From: Paracoccaceae bacterium
GTDB lineage: Bacteria; Pseudomonadota; Alphaproteobacteria; Rhodobacterales; Rhodobacteraceae
DNA: 64,000 nt
Assembly (NCBI GenBank): GCA_016936395.1
Contig: JAFGXY010000055.1
Location: forward strand, 1-64,000
Direction: 5' to 3'
The notes under the pieces are model-generated. The model saw only the letters and a list, made by a program, of their open reading frames with translations, searched no databases and was not told where the DNA came from. The position numbers and the translations under genes were made by a program. Shown here one piece after another: positions 18,982 through 28,577 of the stretch (the stretch's first letter is position 1; each line of letters starts with the position of its first letter).

Positions 18982-19536
18982 TTATCGTGGACTGCGTTTT
19001 GCCAGAATCCGCTGAAGGGTCCGGCGGTGCATCGAAAGGCGGCGCGCCGTTTCAGAAACATTCCGGTCGCACATTTCAAACACCCGCTGAATATGCTCCC
19101 ACCGAACCCGGTCTGCCGACATCGGGTTTTCCGGCGGTGCAGGCATGGCTTCGCCCTTGGCCAGAAGGGCATTGGTCACTTCATTGGCATCGGCGGGTTT
19201 GGAAAGATAGTCGATCGCCCCAATCTTGACCGCCGCGACGGCCGTCGCAATCGCGCCATATCCTGTCAGCACGACGATCCGGCAATCGGGCCTGCGTTCG
19301 CGCAGGGCCTCTACCACGTCCAGCCCGTTGCCATCTTCCAGCCGCAGGTCAACCACCGCGTAAGCCGGCGGGCGGGTCTGAGCGATGGCCTTGCCGACAG
19401 CGACGCTTTCTGCGGTTTCGGTGACAAAGCCCCGACGCTCCATGGCGCGGGCCAGCCGTTTGACGAACGGCTCGTCATCATCCACCAGCAGAAGGGTTTT
19501 GTCCGGACCCAGGTCTGCCATCATCTCATCTGCCAT
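18982..19536 (-). CDS. regA: Response regulator RegA/PrrA/ActR
   Basis: LLLVDDDEPFVKRLARAMERRGFVTETAESV...YAVVDLRLEDGNGLDVVE...VLTGYGAIATAVAAVKIGAIDYLSKPAD, C-terminal HTH RLSMHRRTLQRIL. Confidence 0.95.
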   Translation of the reverse strand: MADEMMADLGPDKTLLLVDDDEPFVKRLARAMERRGFVTETAESVAVGKAIAQTRPPAYAVVDLRLEDGNGLDVVEALRERRPDCRIVVLTGYGAIATAVAAVKIGAIDYLSKPADANEVTNALLAKGEAMPAPPENPMSADRVRWEHIQRVFEMCDRNVSETARRLSMHRRTLQRILAKRSPR

Positions 19537-19597
19537 CGTTTTGGTCCTTGCGTTTTTGTCGCGTAGAACCGGAACCTAGGGGCTTTGCAGCGCAGGG

Positions 19598-20233
19598 TCA
19601 ATTTTTCTGCGCAGCGGGCGCGTTTTTCACAAAGCAGGCCACCCGATCGGCCATCTGTTCGGGCGTATCTTCCCGCCGGAAGGCATAGACAAAACCGATA
19701 CCCGGCAAGGTCAGATAGGTAGAGGTCGAGTGATCAATCAGATAATAGTCCGGATCGCCATCGTCCTGCTTTTTGTAAAAGGTCTTGTAGGCCTGCGAGG
19801 CAGCTTTCACCTGCTCGGGCGTGCCGGTCAGCCCGATCATCCGCGGATGCAGGTTGTCGGTAAAGTCGGCAAGCGTTTCGGGCGTATCGCGTTCAGGGTC
19901 AATCGAGATGAACACCGGCTGCACCTCTAGGCCGCGGGTTTCCAGAATGTCCACGGCTTCGGCATTGCGGGCATTGTCCAGCGGGCAGACATCGGGGCAG
20001 AAGGTGTAGCCGAAATAGACCAGCGATGGCTTGATCAGCACATCGGCATCGGTGACGGTGGTGCCGGTTTCGTCGATCAACTCAAACGGACCGCCAATCT
20101 TTGCGCCCGCGATCTGGCCACCACGACATTCGGCGAGGGCATCGCTCTCGCCCGGACGCAAGATATACAGGGCGGTGCCGCCCAACAGAGCCGCCACCAC
20201 GGCCGCTGTCAGGGCCACGTATGTTTTTGTCAT
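19598..20233 (-). CDS. senC: SCO1/SenC family protein
   Basis: FGYTFCPDVCPLDNARN, FISIDPERDTPETLADF. Confidence 0.92.
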   Translation of the reverse strand: MTKTYVALTAAVVAALLGGTALYILRPGESDALAECRGGQIAGAKIGGPFELIDETGTTVTDADVLIKPSLVYFGYTFCPDVCPLDNARNAEAVDILETRGLEVQPVFISIDPERDTPETLADFTDNLHPRMIGLTGTPEQVKAASQAYKTFYKKQDDGDPDYYLIDHSTSTYLTLPGIGFVYAFRREDTPEQMADRVACFVKNAPAAQKN

Positions 20234-20332
20234 CGGTTCGATCCCTTGCATTCTTCTGACGTCGGACGGCATTGATCCCGCAGGTCAGCCCGCCTAGGCT
20301 TGGCAGGATAAAGGCTTTGCCGAAAGGTTACC

Positions 20333-21721
20333 ATGTTTTCCCCGACCCCCGGACTTCTGTCGCGTGACACCCGCAGCGATTGGGTGCGTCTTCGCACGCT
20401 GATCTTGTTGCGCTGGACGGCGATTGTGGGGCAATTGGCCGCAATCACAGTGGCCGACCGCTATTACGACATCCAGCTTCCCTTGGGGCTGTGCTATCTG
20501 GCGGTCGGGGCCTCTATCATCGCAAATCTTGTGTCGATCTTCGTGTTTCCGGAAAACAAGCGCCTGTCCGAAGTCGAAGCGATGATGACGCTGCTGTTTG
20601 ACCTGACGCAGCTTTCGTTTCTTTTGTATCTGACCGGGGGGCTGGCCAATCCTTTCGCGCTGCTGATCCTTGCTCCGGTAACGATTTCCGCCTCGGCACT
20701 GGAATTGCGCACCACCATCTTTCTTGGCAGCCTGTCGATCCTTCTGGTAACGCTGACGGCCTTTGTGCATGTGCCCTTGCGGTTGGCCGATGGCACGATA
20801 CTGACCGTGCCGGTACTGTTCGAGTTTGGCTTCTGGTTGTCCATTGTCATTGGCATCCTGTTCCTCGGCCTGTATTCCCGGCGGGTGGCCACCGAAATCC
20901 GGTCGATGTCCGAGGCGCTGCTGGCCACCCAGATGGCACTGGCCCGTGAACAGAAGTTGACCGATCTGGGCGGCGTTGTTGCCGCCGCCGCGCATGAATT
21001 TGGCACACCGCTGGCGACCATCACGCTGGTCTCGTCCGAGATGATGGACCAATTGGACAAAGGGTCCGAGCTTTACGACGACGCCAAACTGATCCGCGAT
21101 CAGGCCGACCGTTGCCGCGATATCCTGCGGTCGATGGGGCGGATCGGCAAGGATGACCTGCATCTGCGCACCACCCCGTTCGAGATGCTTGTCCGCGAAG
21201 CGGCGGAACCACATCAGTCGCGGGGCAAGACCTTGCACTTCAGCTTTTTGGCGGGGATCGACGGCAGCGACCGGCAGCCTCTGGTGACCCGCCGGCCCGA
21301 GGTGATTCACGGTCTGCGCAACCTTATTCAGAATGCGGTCGATTTTGCGCGCACCTCGGTCTGGCTTGACGGGGAATGGACCGCCGATACCCTGACCCTG
21401 CGGATCATCGACGATGGCGAAGGCTTTCCATCCCAAGTGATTGGGCGCATCGGTGACCCGTTCGTGCGCCGTCGCCGTTCGGCCCAAGATCTGGCGCGGC
21501 GGCCCGAGTATGAGGGGATGGGTCTGGGCCTGTTCATCGCCAAGACCCTGCTGGAACGCACCGGCGCCGAGTTGACCTTTGCCAACGCGTCCGACCCGTT
21601 CCTGACCCCCGAGGAACGCCCCGAACGCAGCGGGGCGATCGTCGAGGTGGTCTGGCCCCTCAACCGGCTGGTGCCGCCGTCCCAAAGCGGTCTGGGTCAG
21701 AACGCCCCGTTCGAGATATAG
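20333..21721 (+). CDS. regB: Sensor histidine kinase RegB/PrrB/ActS
   Basis: Six-TM N-terminus, GGLANPFALLILAPVTISAS, AAAHEFGTPLATI (H-box), GMGLGLFIAKTLLERTGA. Confidence 0.95.
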   Translation: MFSPTPGLLSRDTRSDWVRLRTLILLRWTAIVGQLAAITVADRYYDIQLPLGLCYLAVGASIIANLVSIFVFPENKRLSEVEAMMTLLFDLTQLSFLLYLTGGLANPFALLILAPVTISASALELRTTIFLGSLSILLVTLTAFVHVPLRLADGTILTVPVLFEFGFWLSIVIGILFLGLYSRRVATEIRSMSEALLATQMALAREQKLTDLGGVVAAAAHEFGTPLATITLVSSEMMDQLDKGSELYDDAKLIRDQADRCRDILRSMGRIGKDDLHLRTTPFEMLVREAAEPHQSRGKTLHFSFLAGIDGSDRQPLVTRRPEVIHGLRNLIQNAVDFARTSVWLDGEWTADTLTLRIIDDGEGFPSQVIGRIGDPFVRRRRSAQDLARRPEYEGMGLGLFIAKTLLERTGAELTFANASDPFLTPEERPERSGAIVEVVWPLNRLVPPSQSGLGQNAPFEI

Positions 21722-21757
21722 CGTTCAAGCGTCTTTATTCTTAGACTCGCCTTTAGG

Positions 21758-21772
21758 TTAATGTTGCATTAA
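21758..21772. promoter_or_regulatory. Perfect CtrA-type box TTAA-N7-TTAA
   Basis: TTAATGTTGCATTAA about 46 bp upstream of the PAS-protein start. Confidence 0.65.
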
Positions 21773-21817
21773 CATACTAACCACTAGGTTGTATGACGAA
21801 TGCGGCGAGGGCGGCCG

Positions 21818-23392
21818 ATGGAGTCACACCTTTTGTTTGGGATCGGCCTTGGGGTGACGGCCATCCTGGCGTCGCTTGGAAGTCTGATGTTGCTGACCGC
21901 CTTTCAGGCCCGCCGCAGGCCCGCCCGTCAATCAATCTTTGATGACCGGCAAAAAACTACGCTGTTCTTGTTTGATGGCGAGTCTCTGGTTGATTGCACG
22001 CCCGGCGGCCGTGCGGTGCTATCGGCCTCGCCGGCCGAGGGCAGCGCCTGGGTCAAGCTTTTGGCATATCTGGGCACGATTTTTCCTGAAATTGACAAGC
22101 ACCTCGCCCGACTGGAGGCCGAGGGAGCCGTGACCTTGGCCACCGAAGACAGTTCGGGACAGCCCTTGTTGCTACAGGCCGAACAGCGGGGCGGCCTGAC
22201 CCGGATCACCCTGATCGACCCGGAAGCCGACGCGGGCGTGCACGGACTTGACCCTTTGGCACATCGCGCAATGACCGAAGAATTGGCCTTTTTGCGTGCC
22301 ATGCTGGCACAGGCCCCGATCCTTGCCTGGCGCGAGCGCGAGGATGGCGCGGTGATCTGGGCCAATGCCGCCTACATCCTGCACGCCGCCGATCTGTTGC
22401 CGCAGGGGCAAGACCTGTCCTGGCCCCTGCCCCACTTGTTTGAGCGGACCGCCATCCATCAAGGTGCCACCGGTCAGCGACAAAAACTGCGCTTTCCCGA
22501 TGGCGCCACCACCTGGTTCGATCTGGTCAGCACACCCGACGGCACCGGGCGGCGGGTCTATGCCCTGCGTGCGGACGCGGCGGTTCAGGCTGAAACCACG
22601 CTGCGCGATTTCATGCAGACCCTGACCAAGACCTTTGCCCATCTGCCGATCGGGTTGGCGATCTTTGACAATCAGCGCGCCTTGCAGATGTTCAACCCGG
22701 CGCTGCTGGATCTGACCGGGCTTCCGCCCGACTTCCTGTCGCGACGCCCGTCGCTGGTTTCGGTTCTGGATGCGTTGCGCGACCAGAACATGGTGCCCGA
22801 GCCGAAGGATTATCGCAACTGGCGGCAACAGATCACCGAATTGGAGCGCGCCGCGGCGTCGGGCATCTATGAAGAGACCTGGAACCTGCCGGGTGGGCAG
22901 ACTTACAAGGTGATCGGGCGACCCCACCCCAACGGGGCCCTTGCCCTGATGATCGAGGATATCTCGACCGAGATCACGCGCACCCGGCGCTATCGCGCCG
23001 ATCTTGAATTGGGCCAGTCGGTCATTGACTCGCTGGAAGAGGCGGTCTGCGTGTTTTCGGAAACCGGGCTCTTGGTGATGACCAACGCGGCCTATGCCAA
23101 GCTTTGGCAGCACGATCCGGCCATGGCCGTCGCGGTGGGGGGGATCACTTCGCTTTCGCAGCATTGGCGCAGCCAGACCGCCCCGAACCCGCTTTGGGCC
23201 GAGGCCGAGGAATTCGTGTCAACAGTCGGCGACCGGACAAGCTGGACCGCGGATGCCCGGCTTCTGGACGGCCGCATGGTGACCTGCCGCTTTGCACCGC
23301 TTTCCGGAGGGGCAACCCTTGTCGGGTTCCGGATTGTCCAGCCCGAAACAGGGTCGCGTCCGGCGCTGCCATCCAAGCGGCGCAGCGCCTGA
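21818..23392 (+). CDS. PAS-domain membrane protein, DivL-like, apparently without a histidine-kinase catalytic domain
   Basis: N-terminal TM (LLFGIGLGVTAILASLGSLMLLTAF), PAS repeats (LPIGLAIFDNQRALQMFNPALLDLTGL; VIDSLEEAVCVFSETGLLVMTNAAYAKLW), ends without H/N/G boxes; sits beside regB. Confidence 0.75.
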   Translation: MESHLLFGIGLGVTAILASLGSLMLLTAFQARRRPARQSIFDDRQKTTLFLFDGESLVDCTPGGRAVLSASPAEGSAWVKLLAYLGTIFPEIDKHLARLEAEGAVTLATEDSSGQPLLLQAEQRGGLTRITLIDPEADAGVHGLDPLAHRAMTEELAFLRAMLAQAPILAWREREDGAVIWANAAYILHAADLLPQGQDLSWPLPHLFERTAIHQGATGQRQKLRFPDGATTWFDLVSTPDGTGRRVYALRADAAVQAETTLRDFMQTLTKTFAHLPIGLAIFDNQRALQMFNPALLDLTGLPPDFLSRRPSLVSVLDALRDQNMVPEPKDYRNWRQQITELERAAASGIYEETWNLPGGQTYKVIGRPHPNGALALMIEDISTEITRTRRYRADLELGQSVIDSLEEAVCVFSETGLLVMTNAAYAKLWQHDPAMAVAVGGITSLSQHWRSQTAPNPLWAEAEEFVSTVGDRTSWTADARLLDGRMVTCRFAPLSGGATLVGFRIVQPETGSRPALPSKRRSA

Positions 23393-23437
23393 CCGGATCG
23401 GCTTGCCACGGCGGACAGGGACGGTAAAACTGCCGCC

Positions 23438-23935
23438 ATGTCACAATTCGCCCCCCTGCTGATTGTTATGGCCACCGAGGCTGATACCGATGCACTTGGC
23501 AGGCTTCTGGCCGATCATCTGCATCCGGGCGATACGCTGCTTCTTGACGGGCCGATCGGTGCCGGCAAATCGCATCTGGCCCGCGCCTTCATCCGAAACC
23601 GGCTGGGCCGGATGGAGGACGTGCCCTCGCCCAGTTTCACCTTGGTGCAAACCTATGAGCATCCAGCGGGCGATATCTGGCATGCCGACCTTTACCGCCT
23701 GTCGCACCCGGATGAGGTGCTGGAACTGGGTCTGGAGGATGCCTTTGCCAGCGCGATCTGCCTTGTCGAATGGCCCGACCGGCTTGGCCGTCTTGCCCCC
23801 GCGAATGCCATTCATCTGACCCTGTCCCTACAGGGTGACGGTCGGTTGGCCGAACTGCGCTTTTCCGGTCGCGATGCGTTGCGCACGGCCTTGGCCCAGT
23901 TCTGCCCGCCCGACGACTGCCAAGCCGATGACTGA
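23438..23935 (+). CDS. tsaE: tRNA threonylcarbamoyladenosine biosynthesis ATPase TsaE
   Basis: GDTLLLDGPIGAGKSHLARAFIR, PSPSFTLVQTYE, HADLYRLSHPDEVLELGLEDAF. Confidence 0.95.
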   Translation: MSQFAPLLIVMATEADTDALGRLLADHLHPGDTLLLDGPIGAGKSHLARAFIRNRLGRMEDVPSPSFTLVQTYEHPAGDIWHADLYRLSHPDEVLELGLEDAFASAICLVEWPDRLGRLAPANAIHLTLSLQGDGRLAELRFSGRDALRTALAQFCPPDDCQADD

Positions 23936-24941
23936 CCGTGCCGCCTTGTCACAGGCCTTTTTGGCCGCCCACGGCTGGGGCGATGCGGACCGGCGGTTTC
24001 TGGCGGGCGATGCGTCGGACCGAAGCTATGACCGGCTGACAAAGGGCACCAAGACCGCGATTCTGATGGATGCGCCGCCCGGCCGGGGCGATGATCCCGC
24101 CCGATTTGTCGCCATTGCCGCGCACCTTGCCGGCATCGGCCTGTCCCCTCCGGCGATTTATGCGCAGGATCTGGCGAATGGCTTTTTGCTGATCGAAGAC
24201 CTTGGCGACCAGCTTTTTGCCCGCGCCCTGACCGCCGATCCGCAGCAAGAGGCCCCGCTATACCGTGCAGCGACCGATGTTCTGGTGCATGTGCAGCGCT
24301 TTCCCGCACCGGCCGGACTGCCGGATCTTGCGGCGCAGGATTGGGCGACCGCCGCTGCCTTTGCCATTGACTGGTATGCCTTTGCCGCCACCGGGCAAAG
24401 GCAAGACGCAACTGCCTTTGTCGCAACCTTGACAGCCGCCCTGCTGGCCCATGCCGATGGCCCGCGCGTGATGATCCTGCGCGATTATCACGCCGAGAAC
24501 CTGCTGCACCTGCCGGGACGGCATGGCGTGGCTGCGGTGGGGCTTTTGGACTTTCAGCTCGCGCAGATGGGGCAGCCGGGCTATGATCTGGTGTCGCTGG
24601 TGCAAGACGCGCGGCGCGATGTCTCGCCCGATGTGGCCGCCGAAATGATGGCGCATTTTGCTGCCCGGACCGGGCGCAATCTGGTGGCGTTTCAAACCTC
24701 GTGCGCGGTTTTGGGTGCCCAGCGCGCCTTGCGGATTTTGGGCATTTTCGCACGGCTTTGCCTTGTGGGCGGCAAGCCCGGCTATCTGCGGCTGATGCCA
24801 CGGGTCTGGCGCCAGTTGCAGGCAAACCTTGCGCATCCGGCCCTGTCAGACCTGCGCGATCTGTGCCATGACATGCTTCCGGAACCGACCGATGCCGTCT
24901 TGCAAACCATAGGGGACAGATGCGCGATCCCTTCCCCCTGA
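23928..24941 (+). CDS. amgK: Aminoglycoside-phosphotransferase-fold sugar kinase, AmgK-like
   Basis: GDASDRSYDRLTKG, RVMILRDYHAENLLHLPGR, GLLDFQLAQMGQPGYDLVSL; followed by murU-like gene. Confidence 0.85.
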   Translation: MTDRAALSQAFLAAHGWGDADRRFLAGDASDRSYDRLTKGTKTAILMDAPPGRGDDPARFVAIAAHLAGIGLSPPAIYAQDLANGFLLIEDLGDQLFARALTADPQQEAPLYRAATDVLVHVQRFPAPAGLPDLAAQDWATAAAFAIDWYAFAATGQRQDATAFVATLTAALLAHADGPRVMILRDYHAENLLHLPGRHGVAAVGLLDFQLAQMGQPGYDLVSLVQDARRDVSPDVAAEMMAHFAARTGRNLVAFQTSCAVLGAQRALRILGIFARLCLVGGKPGYLRLMPRVWRQLQANLAHPALSDLRDLCHDMLPEPTDAVLQTIGDRCAIPSP

Positions 24942-25627
24942 TGTTGTTTGCCGCCGGCTTTGGCACCCGGATGGGCGCGCTGACGGCCAGCCGCCCCAAA
25001 CCGCTGATCAAGGTTGCCGGGCGGGCGCTGATTGACCATGCCCTGATCATCGCTGACCGCGCCGGCATCAGGCGGCGGGTGGTGAACCTGCACTATCTGG
25101 GCGATCAACTGGCCGCACATCTGGCGGACCGCGACCTTGCACTATCGTGGGAGCGCGACGCGATCCTTGATACTGGGGGTGGCCTGAAAGCCGCCTTGCC
25201 GCTGCTGGGCGACGGCCCCATTCTGACGCTGAACACCGATGCGGTCTGGACCGGGGCCAACCCGCTGACCCAGTTGATGCTGGCGTGGGATGCCGACCGG
25301 ATGGACCAACTTTTCCTGCTGCTGCCCGCAGCGCAGGCGCGCAGCGCCACCGGACGATCTGACTTTGTGATGAACGATGACGGGCGCGTGGATTGGGCCC
25401 GCGGGCGTGACGGCTATCTTTATCTGGGGGCGCAGATCATCCATCCGCGCCTTTTGGTGGAAACTGAACAGGTATTCTCATTGCATGCGCCATGGACGCT
25501 GGCGATGGCTGAGGGCCGCGCTTATGGCGCGCTGCATCAAGGCGACTGGTGCGATGTCGGGCACCCCGAAGGCATCGCGCAGGCCGAAGACATGCTGCGC
25601 CAAGCCGGGGAATGGCCCGATGTTTGA
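24920..25627 (+). CDS. murU: Nucleotidyltransferase, MurU-like
   Basis: LMLFAAGFGTRMGALTASRPKPLIKVAGRALIDHAL; ends WCDVGHPEGIAQAE. Confidence 0.87.
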   Translation: MRDPFPLMLFAAGFGTRMGALTASRPKPLIKVAGRALIDHALIIADRAGIRRRVVNLHYLGDQLAAHLADRDLALSWERDAILDTGGGLKAALPLLGDGPILTLNTDAVWTGANPLTQLMLAWDADRMDQLFLLLPAAQARSATGRSDFVMNDDGRVDWARGRDGYLYLGAQIIHPRLLVETEQVFSLHAPWTLAMAEGRAYGALHQGDWCDVGHPEGIAQAEDMLRQAGEWPDV

Positions 25628-28577
25628 CCCGGGCACCCCGCGCCTGTTTGCACTGCCGCCGGGGGTGGATTTTCCGCAGGCGTTGGTGGACGGTCTGCAC
25701 GCCCGTATGGCCGGACAGCCGCCCGAGGCGATGGCGCGGGTCACGCTGTATCTGAACACCACCCGGATGCGCAGGCGGGTGGTGCAGATCTTTGGCCAGC
25801 AAGGCGCGGGCTTTCTGCCCCGCATCCGCCTTGTCACCGACCTTGGCGCTGATCTGATCGTCCCCGACCTGCTACCCGCCATTCCCACCCTGCGGCGCAA
25901 GCTGCAACTGACGGTGTTGATCGGCCGCCTGCTGGACGCAGCCCCCGACCTTGCGCCGCGATCCGCGCTTGCCGATCTGGCCGAAAGCCTGTCGGCGCTG
26001 ATGTCGGAAATGCAGGGCGAAGGCGTGGGGCCTGACCGGGTGGCCGGGCTGGACGTGGCCGAGCATTCCGAGCATTGGGCGCGCACGCGGGCGTTCCTGA
26101 CCATCATCGCGCCGTTCTTCACCGACGCCGAGGAACCCGACGTCGAAGGCCGCCAACGCCGTCTGGCGCTGATGCTGGCCGATCTGTGGGCCAAGGCCCC
26201 GCCGTCGGACCCCGTGATTGTGGCCGGCTCTACCGGGTCGCGCGGCACCACGGCGCTGTTCATGCAGGCGGTGGCGCGGCTGCCGCAGGGTGCGCTGGTG
26301 CTGCCGGGGTTTGATTTTGACATGCCGGTGTCGGTCTGGGACGGGCTGCATGATGCGCTGACATCCGAAGACCACCCGCAATACCGCTTTCGGCGGTTGA
26401 TGGACCTGACCGGCACCACGCCTGCCGATGTGCGCATGTGGAAGGACACACAGGCCCCCAGCCCCGCGCGCAACCGCGTTCTATCGCTGGCGCTGCGCCC
26501 CGCACCTGTCACCGACCAATGGCTTGTGGAAGGCCCGGATTTGCCCGATCTGCCGCAAGCGATGGCTGGTGTGTCCCTGATCGAAGCCCCCTCGCCCCGG
26601 CAAGAGGCGCTGGCGATTGCGCTGATCCTGCGCGAAGCGGCGGAAGACGGGCGCACGGCGGCGCTGATCTCGCCCGACCGGGTGCTGACGCGGCAGGTCG
26701 CGGCGGCGCTGGACCGATGGGGTGTCCGGGCCGATGACAGTGCCGGTTTGCCGTTGACCCAATCGGCACCAGGCCGGTTCCTGCGCCATGTGGTGCGATT
26801 GTTCGGGCAACGGCTGACGTCGGATGCCTTGCTGACAGTGCTCAAGCACCCGCTGACCGCCTCGGCCATGGAGCGCGGCCAGCACTTGCTTCTGACCCGC
26901 GACCTGGAACTGACCCTGCGCGAAAAGGGCCCGGCCTTTCCCACCGGCCCCGATCTGATTGCCTGGGCGATGGCGCAGCGCAACGAACACGCCTTGGGCT
27001 GGGCCACCGCCCTTGCCGGGGCGCTGGACGGGCTGGACGTGGCGGGAAGCGCGCCTTTGGCCGACCATCTGGCCCGCACCCGCCTGCTGGCCGAACGGCT
27101 GGCGCGTGGCCCTGCCCCAGACGGCACGGGTGAGCTGTGGAAGGAAGAACCGGGCATCAAGGCGCAGGATTTCCTGACGCGGTTGGAGGCCGAGGCGCAG
27201 CACGGCGGCACGCTGACCGCGTCCGAGTTTCGCGATCTGTTTGATGGCATGATCGGGCTGGAACAGGTGCGCGATGCGACCATCGCCCACCCCGGCATCA
27301 TGATCTGGGGCACCATCGAGGCGCGGGTGCAGGGGGCTGATCTGGTGATCTTGGGCGGACTGAACGATGGCATATGGCCCGGCCTGCCGCCACCCGACCC
27401 GTGGCTGAACCGCAAGATGCGGCAAGATGCGGGGCTATTGTTGCCCGAACGGCGCATCGGCCTTTCGGCGCATGACTTTCAGCAGGCGATTGCCGCGCCG
27501 CGCGTGGTGCTGTCGCGCGCCCTGCGCAATGCCGAAGCGGAAACCGTACCGTCGCGCTGGATCAACCGCCTGACCAACCTGATGGATGGCCTGCCGATGT
27601 GCGACGGGCCAGCAGCCTTGGCACAGATGCGGGCTCGCGGCGCGGTCTGGCTGGCCCGCGCGGCGGCGATGGACCGGCCTTTGCCCAACCCACCCCCCGA
27701 CATGCTGCCCGCAAGGCGCCCCTCGCCACGCCCGCCGCTTGCCGTGCGACCCAAATCGCTGTCGCTGACGCGGATCGAGGTGTTGATCCGCGATCCTTAT
27801 GCGATCTACGCCGACAAGGTGCTGCGCCTGCGCGCGCTGAAACCCTTGCGCCAGATGCCCGATGCCCGTGACCGGGGCACGGTGGTGCATGCCATTCTGG
27901 AACGCTTCGTCAAGGACCGGCCAGAGGCGGAAACCCGCCCCGAGGCGCTTGCCCGGCTGATGGCCATCACTGATACGGTTCTGGCCGAACAGGTGCCCTG
28001 GCCCGCTGCCCGGGCGCTGTGGGCGGCGCGAATGGGGCGCGCAGCCGACCATTTCCTGACCGTCGACGCCCGCGACGACGGTGAAACCCTGCTGATCGAA
28101 GGGCGCGGCGAACTTCTGCTTGAAGACCTGGGCTTTACCCTGTTCGGCACCCCTGACCGGATTGACCGCCTGCCCGATGGTCGCCTGCATCTGATCGACT
28201 ACAAGACCGGATCGCCGCCCAGCAAGGACCAGATGACATCCTATGCCAAGCAGTTGCATCTGGCGGCTTTGCTGGCTGAAGATGGCGGCTTCAAGGCCCT
28301 TGGTCCGCAACAGGTGGCCAAGATCACCTATGTCGGGCTTGGGTCCGGTGAAAAACTGACGACGGATGAGATTACGGACACGGTCATGCAAACTGTGCGC
28401 GACGGCTTGCGCAAGCTGGTTGGCTCATACGCCGTGCGGGCGCAGGGCTATACCTCACGCCGGGCGGTGTTTTCCGAACGCTTTCCCGGCGACTACGATC
28501 ATCTGGCCCGCTTTGGCGAATGGGAAATGACCGACACGCCGGTGCCCGAAGATGTTGGCCAAGGCGGTGACACATGA
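25620..28577 (+). CDS. addB: Double-strand break repair protein AddB
   Basis: 985-aa alphaproteobacterial AddB-type protein; C-terminal nuclease motif LHLIDYKTGSPPSKDQ; followed by addA. Confidence 0.93.
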   Translation: MFDPGTPRLFALPPGVDFPQALVDGLHARMAGQPPEAMARVTLYLNTTRMRRRVVQIFGQQGAGFLPRIRLVTDLGADLIVPDLLPAIPTLRRKLQLTVLIGRLLDAAPDLAPRSALADLAESLSALMSEMQGEGVGPDRVAGLDVAEHSEHWARTRAFLTIIAPFFTDAEEPDVEGRQRRLALMLADLWAKAPPSDPVIVAGSTGSRGTTALFMQAVARLPQGALVLPGFDFDMPVSVWDGLHDALTSEDHPQYRFRRLMDLTGTTPADVRMWKDTQAPSPARNRVLSLALRPAPVTDQWLVEGPDLPDLPQAMAGVSLIEAPSPRQEALAIALILREAAEDGRTAALISPDRVLTRQVAAALDRWGVRADDSAGLPLTQSAPGRFLRHVVRLFGQRLTSDALLTVLKHPLTASAMERGQHLLLTRDLELTLREKGPAFPTGPDLIAWAMAQRNEHALGWATALAGALDGLDVAGSAPLADHLARTRLLAERLARGPAPDGTGELWKEEPGIKAQDFLTRLEAEAQHGGTLTASEFRDLFDGMIGLEQVRDATIAHPGIMIWGTIEARVQGADLVILGGLNDGIWPGLPPPDPWLNRKMRQDAGLLLPERRIGLSAHDFQQAIAAPRVVLSRALRNAEAETVPSRWINRLTNLMDGLPMCDGPAALAQMRARGAVWLARAAAMDRPLPNPPPDMLPARRPSPRPPLAVRPKSLSLTRIEVLIRDPYAIYADKVLRLRALKPLRQMPDARDRGTVVHAILERFVKDRPEAETRPEALARLMAITDTVLAEQVPWPAARALWAARMGRAADHFLTVDARDDGETLLIEGRGELLLEDLGFTLFGTPDRIDRLPDGRLHLIDYKTGSPPSKDQMTSYAKQLHLAALLAEDGGFKALGPQQVAKITYVGLGSGEKLTTDEITDTVMQTVRDGLRKLVGSYAVRAQGYTSRRAVFSERFPGDYDHLARFGEWEMTDTPVPEDVGQGGDT

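Noticed and set aside
20294-21685. 463-aa minus-strand ORF opposite regB
   Set aside because: Shadow of a conserved histidine kinase; Gln/Arg-rich with no domain
25478-27457. 659-aa minus-strand ORF opposite addB
   Set aside because: Overlaps the clearly conserved addB frame; Ser/Arg-rich composition typical of antisense shadow ORFs in high-GC DNA
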